DNA of 32,608 nucleotides, taken from DATFNV01 sp035266225. Lineage in GTDB: Bacteria > Planctomycetota > Planctomycetia > Gemmatales > Gemmataceae. Positions 1 to 7,432 of the stretch are shown here, piece after piece. The position numbers and the translations under genes are program-made. Within the stretch, counting starts at the first letter, position 1; each line of letters starts with the position of its first letter. The stretch lies in the NCBI GenBank assembly GCA_035266225.1, contig DATFNV010000037.1:1-32608 (forward strand), given 5' to 3'. Below the pieces are notes generated by a model. It was not told where the DNA came from and did no database searches. It saw nothing but the letters and a program-made list of their open reading frames with translations.

Positions 1-46
1 GCGGCGGGACGGGCGAGTTGCGTAGGGAATCGGTGCAGACTTGCAT
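1..46 (-). CDS. 5' end of an unidentified leftward gene, cut by the window edge
   Basis: A start codon at 46 (ATG on the minus strand) is preceded by a perfect AGGAGG Shine-Dalgarno at 59-54 with 7 nt spacing, the best ribosome binding site in this part of the window. Only about 15 codons are visible (MQVCTDSLRNSPVPP), so no function can be given. It follows the leftward gene that begins at 768 and is probably in the same transcript. That upstream frame shows no stop before the window edge, so the two frames overlap unless the upstream gene really ends earlier. Confidence 0.5.
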   Translation of the reverse strand, partial: MQVCTDSLRNSPVPP

Positions 47-768
47 GGCGCAGCCTCCTGGTGGGAATAAGCCGTGGGCGCCCATCGCCTAGGATACCCG
101 AAAGCCCACTTACCTTCACCCCTTTTCGGGATTGGACCCGCGAACCACTCGACAACGGCCTTGTCGCTTTCGGAGAGCGAGCCGTTGGACCCCGCCAGAC
201 AGGTGAAGACCTTCCAGAAATCGGCTTCGCTGCCCAAGTCGATGACCCGAAGGGTGACTTCTTCGTCTGGGAGTGGGTCACGGTTTTCGACTTCGTATTC
301 TGGAAGCCAGCGCAGTGGGACACGAAGGACGTCGGCGGAAGCGGTGGGAGGGGTCGGCGCACCCTCCATGAGAGGACCGCCGTGAAGGCGTGGCTTTCCC
401 TGGAGGACGTCACTTACGGCAGCCGTCCAGTAGTGCATCATGGCGTTCAGGTACAACTCCAGATCGCTGGCATCCATGACCTGCTTCGGGAAGTTCGGGT
501 ACATCGGCTGGAAGGTCCGGTGAGCGCCGGTCATCTTCTTGAGGATCGGGACAACCTGCTTGTACAGGTTGGCAAGGGCATCGTCACCAAGGCCAGCCAG
601 TGCGCCGGTCAGTTCCTGCGAGCAGACGAAGCCGAGTGTGATGAGGTTGCGGTTGAAGGTAGCTACCGCAGCCGGGGAAGTTTGTTGTTCGCCGATACCA
701 TGAACGATGATCTTGCGACTCTTCGTCAGGTAGATTTCCAGGGCGTTCAGGGACATGGCGGTGACCAT
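1..768 (-). CDS. Conserved-looking protein of unknown function, 3' end not in the window
   Basis: The minus strand is open from ATG 768 (alternative ATG 756) to the window edge, 256 codons without a stop. The translation looks like a real soluble protein: near the start it reads ALEIYLTKSRKIIVHGIGEQ, then come helical stretches, a motif MYPNFPKQVMDASDLELYLN, and an acidic C-terminal half that includes DFWKVFTCLAGSNGSLSESD. I do not recognise the family. Both start codons lack a clear Shine-Dalgarno. Coding character fades after about position 115; a run reading AAAAGGGG on the coding strand (126-119) is followed by TGA in the -1 frame, so the true end may lie near 115 and the rest may be leader of the next gene (start at 46). 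The 280-aa gene upstream has the same orientation, 289 nt away, and may be functionally linked. Codon use is less GC-biased than in the rest of the window. Confidence 0.65.
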   Translation of the reverse strand, partial: MVTAMSLNALEIYLTKSRKIIVHGIGEQQTSPAAVATFNRNLITLGFVCSQELTGALAGLGDDALANLYKQVVPILKKMTGAHRTFQPMYPNFPKQVMDASDLELYLNAMMHYWTAAVSDVLQGKPRLHGGPLMEGAPTPPTASADVLRVPLRWLPEYEVENRDPLPDEEVTLRVIDLGSEADFWKVFTCLAGSNGSLSESDKAVVEWFAGPIPKRGEGKWAFGYPRRWAPTAYSHQEAAPCKSAPIPYATRPSRR

Positions 769-781
769 TTTGAAACAATCC

Positions 782-906
782 GGGAAGCTGCCGAGGTAAT
801 TTCACCAGTTGATTTAGAAGGAACCTCGACAATGGCCGGATGTATGAAGCACAGGGAAGCGCCCAAGGTAGTTTCAGTTGGATTAGAAGGAACCTTGTGC
901 ATGGCC
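782..906. repeat. Imperfect direct repeat, two copies with a period of about 70 nt
   Basis: Two related blocks, 782-837 and 854-906, share the core TTAGAAGGAACCT and both end in ATGGCC. They differ by scattered substitutions and a 3-nt indel. They fill most of the gap between the two unknown leftward genes. One copy runs almost up to the start of the downstream gene at 768. They could be remnants of a duplicated leader or binding region. No known repeat family is recognised. Confidence 0.6.
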
Positions 907-1057
907 TGTGCAATGGAACGGTGCATGGTGCGAACATGCAACCTTCGGTTTCCCGTTGCTCTCACTGAGCTAACCGTTCCAGAACAACGACATAATAGGG
1001 GGATTTCGCTTCATCGTCAACGAAAATGTCCCGCTGTCGTGTCGATCTGTCTCGTGG

Positions 1058-1900
1058 TCAATCCAGGAAGGCCACGTTCTTCATCGCCTTCGACTGCCCC
1101 TCGGTGTTCATCACTACCCGGTGCCAACCGTTGAGCGTGATCGTGGCGTGGTCGGCGTGCCGGACCCGGCCCCGGACGTAGACGCCCGGATTGCGCCGCA
1201 TCGTGCGCCAGCCCCAGCCCTTCGCCTTCGGGCTGCCGGCCAGGATGCCCTTGTACTGCGCCTCGGTGACGCCGTTGGGATGCCTGGAGCAGACGTAGAC
1301 CGTTTCGCCGCCCGTTCGGAAGCAGAATTCGGCCCAATGCGGCTTGCCGCCGTTGCCCCGGCGCAGCGGCTCGTTGGGCAGGACCAGCTTCTCGTCCACG
1401 ACGAAGCCAGGAACCGGGAGGAAGAACCACTCGCCCTGGCGGACGAAGGCGGCGTTCTTGCGGCGGCTGCGGGCCTTGGCACGGAGGCGCTTGCCGGCCT
1501 GGGCGCTCAAGACCTCGGCGGGCTTCAGCGCCTCCTTGGCCTGGCGCACGGTGCCGACTGGGGCGGTTTCGGGGATGCCGGCCACGAACCAGTGCCGCTC
1601 GTCGTGGCCGCAGAGGAACTTGCTCTTGTCCTTGCCCTCCCGCACCAGGAGCAGCAGGTGGCGGTCGCCGGGCTGTACGTCGAGAACGGCGACTTCGGCC
1701 TCGGCCCCCGGCGGGCGGACGATCTCGAAGAACTCGCCCTTGCGGTCGGCCTGCACGTCCAGCGAGATGACGCCTGACGTGCGGCTGCGACGAGAGGGGC
1801 GGTCAGCCACCTTCAGCCGAGCGCCGATGCGGGCAAACTGGATGTCGAGGAGGTTCGTGTCCATGAAGGGAGAGACACCAACCTCGGACGGCAGGTTCAT
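1058..1900 (-). CDS. Conserved hypothetical protein, 280 aa, unknown function
   Basis: The start at 1900 is chosen because AGGAGG (1917-1912) precedes this ATG by 11 nt. The longer frame reaching 2398 runs through the IS66 remnant on the other strand and is not credible. The protein opens with SPFMDTNLLDIQFARIGARL and continues with a basic, beta-rich body. The C-terminal 100 residues look most conserved, with motifs WAEFCFRTGGETVYVCSRHP, GWGWRTMRRNPGVYVRGRVR and NTEGQSKAMKNVAFLD. I have an impression of similar C-termini in other planctomycete and actinobacterial hypothetical proteins but cannot name a family. There is no signal peptide or membrane segment, so it is probably cytoplasmic. A downstream co-directional gene (start 768) may belong to the same unit. 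Confidence 0.8.
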   Translation of the reverse strand: MNLPSEVGVSPFMDTNLLDIQFARIGARLKVADRPSRRSRTSGVISLDVQADRKGEFFEIVRPPGAEAEVAVLDVQPGDRHLLLLVREGKDKSKFLCGHDERHWFVAGIPETAPVGTVRQAKEALKPAEVLSAQAGKRLRAKARSRRKNAAFVRQGEWFFLPVPGFVVDEKLVLPNEPLRRGNGGKPHWAEFCFRTGGETVYVCSRHPNGVTEAQYKGILAGSPKAKGWGWRTMRRNPGVYVRGRVRHADHATITLNGWHRVVMNTEGQSKAMKNVAFLD

Positions 1901-1927
1901 GGCAGTCGAACCCTCCTGGCGAACCAC

Positions 1928-1933
1928 ATTGTA
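1928..1933 (-). promoter_or_regulatory. Possible -10 box for the 280-aa gene
   Basis: TACAAT on the minus strand lies so that transcription would start near 1921, just upstream of the AGGAGG of the gene starting at 1900. No good -35 hexamer is seen at the right spacing, so this rests on the -10 alone. Confidence 0.25.
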
Positions 1934-2116
1934 ACAGCCCCGTTGGGACTGGCCCAGCGTCGGGTGTGCGTTTTCGGCACGCCATTCCGCCTTCGGGACA
2001 ACCTTCTCGTTCTTCCGCTCGCACGAGCGTCGATCCGGGCGTTCTTTTTGGACGCCGACTTGGTAACTTCTCAAAAACTCGCGGAATCGGCGCAGCTGCC
2101 GGAGGATCGACTTGCT

Positions 2117-2332
2117 ATGCTGAACAGCATGAAGCTGGATCTTCCCCCAATCCTGGACAGCGAACGAACGCCCCTCGTGGATGCTCTGTTGACGATCCTC
2201 GATGCCCAGCAGCAGCAGATCCGGATCTTCGAGGAGACGATTCAGCAACTCCGCGACGAGATTGCCATCCTCAAGGGGCAAAAGCCTCGGCCCACCATTG
2301 CTCCCAGCCGACTGGAAGCACCGCCCCCTTAA
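2117..2332 (+). pseudogene. IS66-family transposase, N-terminal remnant
   Basis: From ATG 2117 the frame reads MLNSMKLDLPP, then a coiled-coil-like segment (ILDAQQQQIRIFEETIQQL, then LRDEIAILKGQKPRP) and IAPSRLEAPPP before a stop at 2330-2332. This matches the N-terminal leader and linker of planctomycete IS66-type transposases (TnpC), which are normally about 450-550 aa. Only 71 codons remain, and the zinc-finger and DDE catalytic parts are absent downstream. GGAGGATCG at 2100-2108 could be its ribosome site. GTAACTTCTC at 2063-2072 may mark the old left end, but no matching right end is visible. The remnant lies between a leftward gene and a dyad-rich stretch and is transcribed away from the former. 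Confidence 0.7.
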
Positions 2333-2432
2333 GCCACCCCCGGTTGAAAACCGGGTGACAGTCGGCGGGGCCCCTCCCCGGCTGAGCTGGAGGTTCACCC
2401 ACGCGTCGCTTCGGCCGAATTTCCTCCCTGCC

Positions 2433-2564
2433 GAATCGTTTCATTGCCCCCCGGAAGGGTGTCTACCAAAGGCGTGAAACGAATGGGTTTCCGGTGGCGC
2501 AAGACAGGGAAGGACAAGGACTTCGGGAAACGCGATTCGTTTCACCGGCCCGTGAAACGAATCG
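2433..2564. repeat. Four copies of GTGAAACGAAT, two forming a perfect hairpin
   Basis: The 11-mer or its complement occurs at about 2433-2443 (reverse, one end varied), 2474-2484 (forward), 2535-2545 (reverse) and 2552-2562 (forward). The last two form a 13-bp perfect stem (2533-2545 with 2552-2564) around a 6-nt loop CGGCCC. The stretch between the IS66 remnant and 2847 is otherwise without a convincing gene. No long T run follows the stem, so it is not a classical terminator. It may be a protein-binding array or a decayed mobile-element end. Confidence 0.7.
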
Positions 2565-2635
2565 GCCTTGGCGGCCGGGTTCCACCCGAGGGAACGGTGA
2601 GGGGGTCGGTTCGGCAGCGCGGCTGGCGCTCGTGC

Positions 2636-2657
2636 GGGGTGGTTTGCCAACCACCCC
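2636..2657. repeat. 9-bp perfect hairpin in a non-coding stretch
   Basis: GGGGTGGTT (2636-2644) pairs perfectly with AACCACCCC (2649-2657) across a TGCC loop. It lies about 190 nt beyond the stop of the leftward glycosyltransferase-like gene (2847) and could act as its distal terminator, although no U-tract follows on either strand. Confidence 0.45.
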
Positions 2658-2666
2658 CACACCCCC

Positions 2667-2747
2667 GTGGCACGTGGCACACACCCCATGTGTTCGCCGT
2701 AAACCGAAGGGCAACAAGGAGATAATTCTGTGCCACATGGTGGCACA
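2667..2747. promoter_or_regulatory. Cluster of GTGGCAC motifs, tandem and inverted
   Basis: GTGGCAC occurs back to back at 2667-2673 and 2674-2680, again at 2740-2746, and as its complement at 2730-2736. The last two form a perfect dyad, TGTGCCAC-ATG-GTGGCACA (2729-2747). The arrangement resembles operator sites, but no recognised regulator matches. A good Shine-Dalgarno AAGGAG (2716-2721) lies just upstream of a GTG inside the dyad that would open a 30-codon frame ending at 2822. Function is unknown. Confidence 0.35.
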
Positions 2748-2846
2748 CAACGGCCCCGTACCGACCTCGAAACCCTCACCGCCAGACTCCCGGCCGTGTT
2801 ACTCGACTATCCGCGGAATTGAACCAGGCCGGCCTCGGACAGCGGA

Positions 2847-4424
2847 TCAAGGAGAAGCCGCGTCCGATTCGGATCGATCGCGGCGGCTCCGCAGATCGTA
2901 AATCACAAGATCGTGTCGGGCAAGGAGGACGGGATAGCGGCGCTTGAGCGCCATCGCCAGGCCGGGGTGGCGCGGCAGCCATTCGACCTGGGTGATGACG
3001 AAGTAACGGGGTCGCTCCTGCTCGATCAACGAGTCGAGGATGGCTTCCTCCCCCCGGGCGGCTCCCGACAGAAGTTCGTCGTATTCCTGGTCCCCCTGCG
3101 ACGGCCAGAAGCGGGCGAAGACCCAGCCGTGATACGTCAGCGGCAGGCCGTAGGACTCGCTGAGACTCAGCACCTCGGTCCCCGGGCCGACGGCGTCGGC
3201 AACCGCCTCGTACTGCGCCGGCCACTCGGGGAAGCGCGGCCCGGCCAGGTCGGTCGCGGGCTGTGCGAGGGCGGCGCCGGCGGCGAGGAAGAGGACGGCG
3301 CCGGGCAGCCCCGCCCAGCGCGGCACTTGGCGGGCCAGGGCGTCGAAGCCGACCTGCGCCAGCGGCGCGGCGGACAGGGCCACGATGGGGATCAGCGGCA
3401 CCTGGTAGTAGTCGTGCGTCATGGTGTGGAACGTGAACAGCAGGCCGTTGGCGAGGAAGCCCAGGAGCAGGCCCACCCCCAGGGGCGCCGGCCGCCGCAA
3501 GAACGACAGCAAGGCACCGGCGATGCCGAGGGCCAACGGCACCCCGCCGACGACGGTCTGCATGTTCGCCGCCCATCCCGCGTACAGCCTCGGCGACAGG
3601 AGCAGCTGCGGCAGCATTTTGCCGCCGACCTGCCCGCGGAGGAGGGCCAGCGTCCACAGCACGCTCGGGGCCGCCGCCAGCAGGCCGAACAGGTACGACT
3701 GCCCGGACAGCAGCGTGCCGCGCCAGCCGCGGGCCCTGACCGAGTAGGCGAGGAAGGCGCCGGCCAGTGGCAAGAGGACGACGCCCGGCTTGACGAGCAG
3801 CGCCAGGCCGCAGACCAGGCCCGCGACGAGGGTGCGCTGCCACGACTCCAGCGCCCGCCCGCAGACGAGGACCCACAGCGCTCCGAGCAGGCCGCAGACC
3901 AGAAGCGCTTCGGGCTGAAAGCTCTGGCTGACGACGATCCCGAATGGCGCCAACAAGTAATAGGCCAGGGCACACAGCGCCCCGGCGCCGCCGGCGTACC
4001 ACAGCGCCAGCCGGTACAGGAACCAGCCGCCGAGCAGCCAGAAGGCCGACGCGATCAGGCCCGACACCCAGGGGCGCTCGCGGCCGTCGGGGAAGTAGGT
4101 CAGTACGGTGAGCGTTTGCAGCAAGGGCGGCTCGATGAACCGCCCCGGCGCCTTCTCCAGCCAGGCCGCTTCGAGGGGGGAGCGCGGGCCGGGGCGCAGC
4201 GTCAACCAGATGGTGCGCGCCGCCAGCGCCGAGTCGTACTGCAAGGCGCGCTGGAACTTGACCGGCCATTCCGTCGTGACCGGCACGCGCCACCAGACCG
4301 CCAAGGCCACCACGGCCAGGACGGTGAGGCGGAACAGCAGCACCGGCCAGCCACGGGTCGGCGTGGCCGGCGTGTGCGTCGGCGTCGGGCCGTCGGCGCC
4401 GACCTGGGCAGTGTCTCGCGTCAT
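2847..4424 (-). CDS. GT39/PMT-like polytopic membrane glycosyltransferase
   Basis: 525 aa starting at ATG 4424, which shares one base with the stop of the preceding gene (TAATG) and has GGAGGAG immediately upstream, so translation is probably coupled. After a cytoplasmic N-terminus, a membrane segment (about 27-45) leads to a first outer loop with ALQYDSALAAR, and about ten further hydrophobic segments follow. HDYYQVPLIP at about 337-346 is a motif typical of dolichyl/undecaprenyl-phosphate-sugar-dependent transferases of the PMT_2/ArnT type. A soluble, probably periplasmic domain follows (from about 385) with SYGLPLTYHGWVFARFWPS and PRYFVITQVEW. The expected role is transfer of a sugar from a lipid carrier to a protein or cell-surface glycan; the acceptor cannot be told. 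It ends the three-gene membrane operon. Confidence 0.8.
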   Translation of the reverse strand: MTRDTAQVGADGPTPTHTPATPTRGWPVLLFRLTVLAVVALAVWWRVPVTTEWPVKFQRALQYDSALAARTIWLTLRPGPRSPLEAAWLEKAPGRFIEPPLLQTLTVLTYFPDGRERPWVSGLIASAFWLLGGWFLYRLALWYAGGAGALCALAYYLLAPFGIVVSQSFQPEALLVCGLLGALWVLVCGRALESWQRTLVAGLVCGLALLVKPGVVLLPLAGAFLAYSVRARGWRGTLLSGQSYLFGLLAAAPSVLWTLALLRGQVGGKMLPQLLLSPRLYAGWAANMQTVVGGVPLALGIAGALLSFLRRPAPLGVGLLLGFLANGLLFTFHTMTHDYYQVPLIPIVALSAAPLAQVGFDALARQVPRWAGLPGAVLFLAAGAALAQPATDLAGPRFPEWPAQYEAVADAVGPGTEVLSLSESYGLPLTYHGWVFARFWPSQGDQEYDELLSGAARGEEAILDSLIEQERPRYFVITQVEWLPRHPGLAMALKRRYPVLLARHDLVIYDLRSRRDRSESDAASP

Positions 4425-5770
4425 TACTCCTCCGGCTGGTGGCGATACGGCCCCTGACGCGCCTGGCGCATCATCTCCAGGCGGCCGGCGAAGATGTCCT
4501 CGCCCCCCGGTAACCCGATGGCCGAGGCGTACTTGTCGCCCAGTTGCTTCGGCGACAGCCCCCGGCGGATGTCGGCGTGGATGGCGGCGGTGGCCTCGGC
4601 CCTCCGGGCCCCTCGCTGCAGCCCTTGCACGGTATCGACCGCGGCGAAGACGGCGAACGTCAACAACAGCAGCCGAGGGACCAGCCGCCCGGAGTACAGG
4701 ACCCAGGCGAAGTAGGCGCAGCACAGCAGCGGTGCCGCAAGGGTGACGTAGCGGCTGCCGAAGCCGGCCGCATCACCGAGGTGCGCCCGCCCCCAGCCGA
4801 TGCCCAGCCCCAGCGCGGCGATGCCGCAGGCGTACAGCGCCAAACCCAGGGCGCGCGCCCGTTCGTCGGGCTGCCGCCGCCAGACGCCGGCGAGCAGCAC
4901 CGCGCTGGCGCCGGCGAGGAGGACAACCAGTAGCGCCGACGCCGGCCAGATCGATTCGGCGACGGGCCCCAGGCCGCCGGCGAAGAATTGCAGCGACGTG
5001 CGCACCCGGTGGGCGAGGGGCGGCTCCGTCGCGGGCGGCACCGGCCGGAAGTAGCCCCAGAAGTAAAGGCCCACCAGGGCGCAGTCGAGGGCCGCCAGGG
5101 CCGCCAGCGCCACCGCGTGGCGCCGGCCCCCCGGTTGCCCCGAGCGCCACAGGGCGACGGCGGCGTAGCCAAGCCACACGGCGAGGGCCGGGACCAGGGC
5201 GACGCCGGCGGAGCCGCACAGCGGCAGGGCCAGCAGAACCAGACCCAGGAGCAGGCCCTGGCGCCAGGTCGGCGTGCGCCGCGCCCGCACCACGATCAGG
5301 AGCGCCACCCCGCCGAGGACGGCCGCGGTGACGAGATTGACCGTGAAGCTGAAAAGGAGTGTCTCCGCCTGGCCGACGTGCAGCAGCGCCAGCGGGAAGA
5401 CGCCGTCGGTCACACTCGTGGATCCGCGCAGGGACCGCGCGGTCAGGATCATCCCCAGGCACAGCCCGGAGAGGGCGGCGCAGTTGAAATAGGCGCCGGC
5501 GCGGTAGTCCCACCCAGAGGCGGCGCCCAGTCCCCACAGGAGGAGCTTCGGCAACGGCAGGCGGTGCTCGTTGTACTGTTGCCACAGCCATGGGGCCGTG
5601 ACCGGTTCGGCCCCGGTGTAGAGCGGCACCAGGGCCAGGTCGTCGGCCAGCGGGATGTCGCCCTGGTAGTGGTCCACATAGGCGAACAGCCCCGCGGAAA
5701 GAAGGGCCCACAGCGCCCAGACGAACAGGGCCGGGGCGCCGCGCCGCGCCCGCTCGATCCAGTGCGGCAT
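4424..5770 (-). CDS. Polytopic membrane protein, paralog of its upstream neighbour
   Basis: 448 aa with about ten to twelve hydrophobic segments. After the first membrane segment (about 13-31) comes an outer loop with GDIPLADDLALVP (37-49) and then QYNEHRLPLPK (65-75). The same loop layout and the closing GPYR are found in the next gene upstream, so the two are tandem paralogs. The acidic first loop after TM1 is reminiscent of GT-C fold glycosyltransferases, but this is inference and I know of no characterised member. The C-terminus carries KYASAIGLPGGEDIFAGRLE, probably cytoplasmic or periplasmic. It starts 4 nt after the stop of the upstream gene and its stop overlaps the start of the GT39-like gene by one base. 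Confidence 0.75.
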   Translation of the reverse strand: MPHWIERARRGAPALFVWALWALLSAGLFAYVDHYQGDIPLADDLALVPLYTGAEPVTAPWLWQQYNEHRLPLPKLLLWGLGAASGWDYRAGAYFNCAALSGLCLGMILTARSLRGSTSVTDGVFPLALLHVGQAETLLFSFTVNLVTAAVLGGVALLIVVRARRTPTWRQGLLLGLVLLALPLCGSAGVALVPALAVWLGYAAVALWRSGQPGGRRHAVALAALAALDCALVGLYFWGYFRPVPPATEPPLAHRVRTSLQFFAGGLGPVAESIWPASALLVVLLAGASAVLLAGVWRRQPDERARALGLALYACGIAALGLGIGWGRAHLGDAAGFGSRYVTLAAPLLCCAYFAWVLYSGRLVPRLLLLTFAVFAAVDTVQGLQRGARRAEATAAIHADIRRGLSPKQLGDKYASAIGLPGGEDIFAGRLEMMRQARQGPYRHQPEE

Positions 5771-5774
5771 GGCG

Positions 5775-7160
5775 TCAGTCCTCCCGGCCCCGGGCCGCCC
5801 GTGTCCCCTTGTACGGCCCCTGGCCGGCCCGGCGGAGCATCTCGAAGCGCTCGGTCAGGTCGGCCTCCGCATTGGCGGCGTAGATGTCTGCGCCCCATTT
5901 TTTCGCCATCTCGGCGGGGGTCAGTCCGGAGGCGACGTCGGCCTGAAGGTCGCGCATCCGCTGCCGCCGCACCTGGGCGCGGGTGATCCCCTGTCCCGTG
6001 TTGAAGAGGAAGAGCAGCGCCACAACGCCACAAAGACCCCAGGCGATGCGGCGGTCGGGCGCCGAGCGCCACGCCAGGTAGGCCAGGCAGAGAATCGGTG
6101 CGGCCAGGGTCGCATAGCGCGTCGCAAACCCCGCGGCCGGCCCACCCCCCCCGCGGCCCCAGCCGATGCCCGCGGCCAGGGACAGCATGGCCGCGCCAAA
6201 GCAAAACAGTCCCTCCGGCCGCAAGCGCTCGGCCGGCAGGGTCCGCCAGTCGCGAGTGAGTTTCAAGACCGTGGCCAGGGCGAGCGCGACAACCGCCAGC
6301 CCGGAGAGCGGCCAGCTCACCTGGGCGAACGGGCCGGCGCTTTCGGCCAGGACTTCGACGGCGGTGCGCGCCGCCTGGAACGCTGTCGGCCGCGGTGGGC
6401 TCCCCGCGACCGGCTCCAGGCTGACGAAATAGACGGCGGTCAGGACGACCGACGTCAGGGCCAGGGTCAGTAGGACCACGGCCTCGGCCCGCCCGCGCCT
6501 TCCTCCCGAGCGCCAGCACGCCGCGGCGGCAGCGGCCAACCACAGGGCCAGTGCCGGCACCAGGACGGCCCCACTCGATCCGCACAGCGGCAGCAGCAGC
6601 AGACAGAGTCCGAAGAGGACGCCGTGGCGCAGCGACAGCCTCCCGCCGGCGTGGACCATGACCAGCAACGCCACCCCGGCCAGGACCGTCGAGGCGACCA
6701 GGTTCAGGGCATAGGCGATCAGCAGCGTCTCGTACTGCCCCCAGTGCAGCAGTACCAGGGGAAAGAGGACATCGGCGAAGCTCGGCCCACCCCGCAATCG
6801 GCCGGCGGCGAAGATCATCAGGCCGGCCAGTCCCGACAGGGCCAGGGCGCTGAGGAGCAGGCCGGCCCGGTAGTCGTAACCGGTGGCGGCGCCGCCGAGG
6901 ACGAGCAACACCTTCGGCAACGGCATGCGGTGCTCGTTGTACTGCTCCCACAGCCAGGAGAGGGTGAGGGGCTGGTGACCGGTGTAGGACGGGACGAGAT
7001 GCCAGTCATCCGCAATGGGGAAATCGTCGTTGACGAGCCAGACGTAGCCGACGAGGCCGGCGCTGAGCAGGGCCCAGACGCCCCAGACGAACGGGGCGCG
7101 AAAGCGGGCCAGTCGCGGGACGGCCGGGACGTCGGCGGCGCTTCGGTCGGTCGTTCCCAT
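5775..7160 (-). CDS. Polytopic membrane protein, first gene of the membrane operon
   Basis: 461 aa, about ten to twelve hydrophobic segments. TM1 (about 24-43) is followed by a loop with NDDFPIADDWHLVP (44-57) and QYNEHRMPLPK (73-83), matching the same motifs in the downstream paralog. The C-terminal region MAKKWGADIYAANAEADLTE and closing GQGPYKG also align with it. The family has no function that I can name; the first loop suggests a GT-C-like transferase or a surface-polymer protein. It starts 29 nt from a nested palindrome at 7189-7229 and is divergent from the DUF4175-like operon. No obvious Shine-Dalgarno is seen apart from purines (AGGAGCAC) just upstream of ATG 7160. Confidence 0.75.
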   Translation of the reverse strand: MGTTDRSAADVPAVPRLARFRAPFVWGVWALLSAGLVGYVWLVNDDFPIADDWHLVPSYTGHQPLTLSWLWEQYNEHRMPLPKVLLVLGGAATGYDYRAGLLLSALALSGLAGLMIFAAGRLRGGPSFADVLFPLVLLHWGQYETLLIAYALNLVASTVLAGVALLVMVHAGGRLSLRHGVLFGLCLLLLPLCGSSGAVLVPALALWLAAAAAACWRSGGRRGRAEAVVLLTLALTSVVLTAVYFVSLEPVAGSPPRPTAFQAARTAVEVLAESAGPFAQVSWPLSGLAVVALALATVLKLTRDWRTLPAERLRPEGLFCFGAAMLSLAAGIGWGRGGGGPAAGFATRYATLAAPILCLAYLAWRSAPDRRIAWGLCGVVALLFLFNTGQGITRAQVRRQRMRDLQADVASGLTPAEMAKKWGADIYAANAEADLTERFEMLRRAGQGPYKGTRAARGRED

Positions 7161-7188
7161 GTGCTCCTGCCAGCGCGAGGCCGCGCAA

Positions 7189-7229
7189 GCCGCTTGCGGC
7201 TTCGCAAGGCATGCGAAGCCGCAAGCGGC
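7189..7229. repeat. Nested palindrome (family A, copy 1)
   Basis: Two perfect 18-nt arms (7189-7206 and 7212-7229) flank the loop AGGCA. Each arm begins with GCCGCTTGCGGC, itself a 5-bp palindrome with a TT loop, so the element can fold as one long hairpin or as three short ones. It lies between two divergent genes. Other copies of the family are at 12371, 14910, 29564 and 31853. Confidence 0.9.
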
Positions 7230-7326
7230 CCGCGAAAAGTCAGCGCATCCTACGTCACGCTGTGGCGGCCGTCAACGCACCGCCGCCAGCGCGCGCGGGA
7301 CCGGTAACAACTTGCCGGAAACGATT

Positions 7327-7354
7327 TTGCACTCGCGCGGGTAACTGGTATAGT
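7327..7354 (+). promoter_or_regulatory. Sigma70-like promoter upstream of the DUF4175-like operon
   Basis: TTGCAC (7327-7332) and TATAGT (7349-7354) with a 16-nt spacer. Transcription would begin near 7361, giving a leader of about 70 nt before ATG 7433. The same TATAGT hexamer recurs in the predicted hisD promoter. Confidence 0.55.
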
Positions 7355-7432
7355 GGTGCGTGCCTCATCGTCCGCCCTGCGCTCGCAGCCGGGGCGGCGC
7401 CGCACCGCCGATCACCGCGGGGGATTCCTCGG

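Noticed and set aside
61..1134. Long plus-strand open frame of 357 codons
   Set aside because: It is antisense to the minus-strand frame that starts at 768; its translation is low in typical motifs and runs across the direct repeat. The minus-strand frame has a better protein character.
2339..2355. CCCGGTT-GAA-AACCGGG hairpin after the IS66 remnant as a terminator
   Set aside because: Only 7 bp and no T run; the remnant is not an active gene.
1900..2398. N-terminal extension of the 280-aa leftward gene
   Set aside because: It crosses the IS66 remnant on the opposite strand, and AGGAGG precedes ATG 1900.
2820..2901. Plus-strand coding continuation of the 30-codon frame (ELNQAGLGQRIKEKPRPIRI)
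   Set aside because: It is out of frame with it and antisense to the C-terminus of the GT39-like gene.
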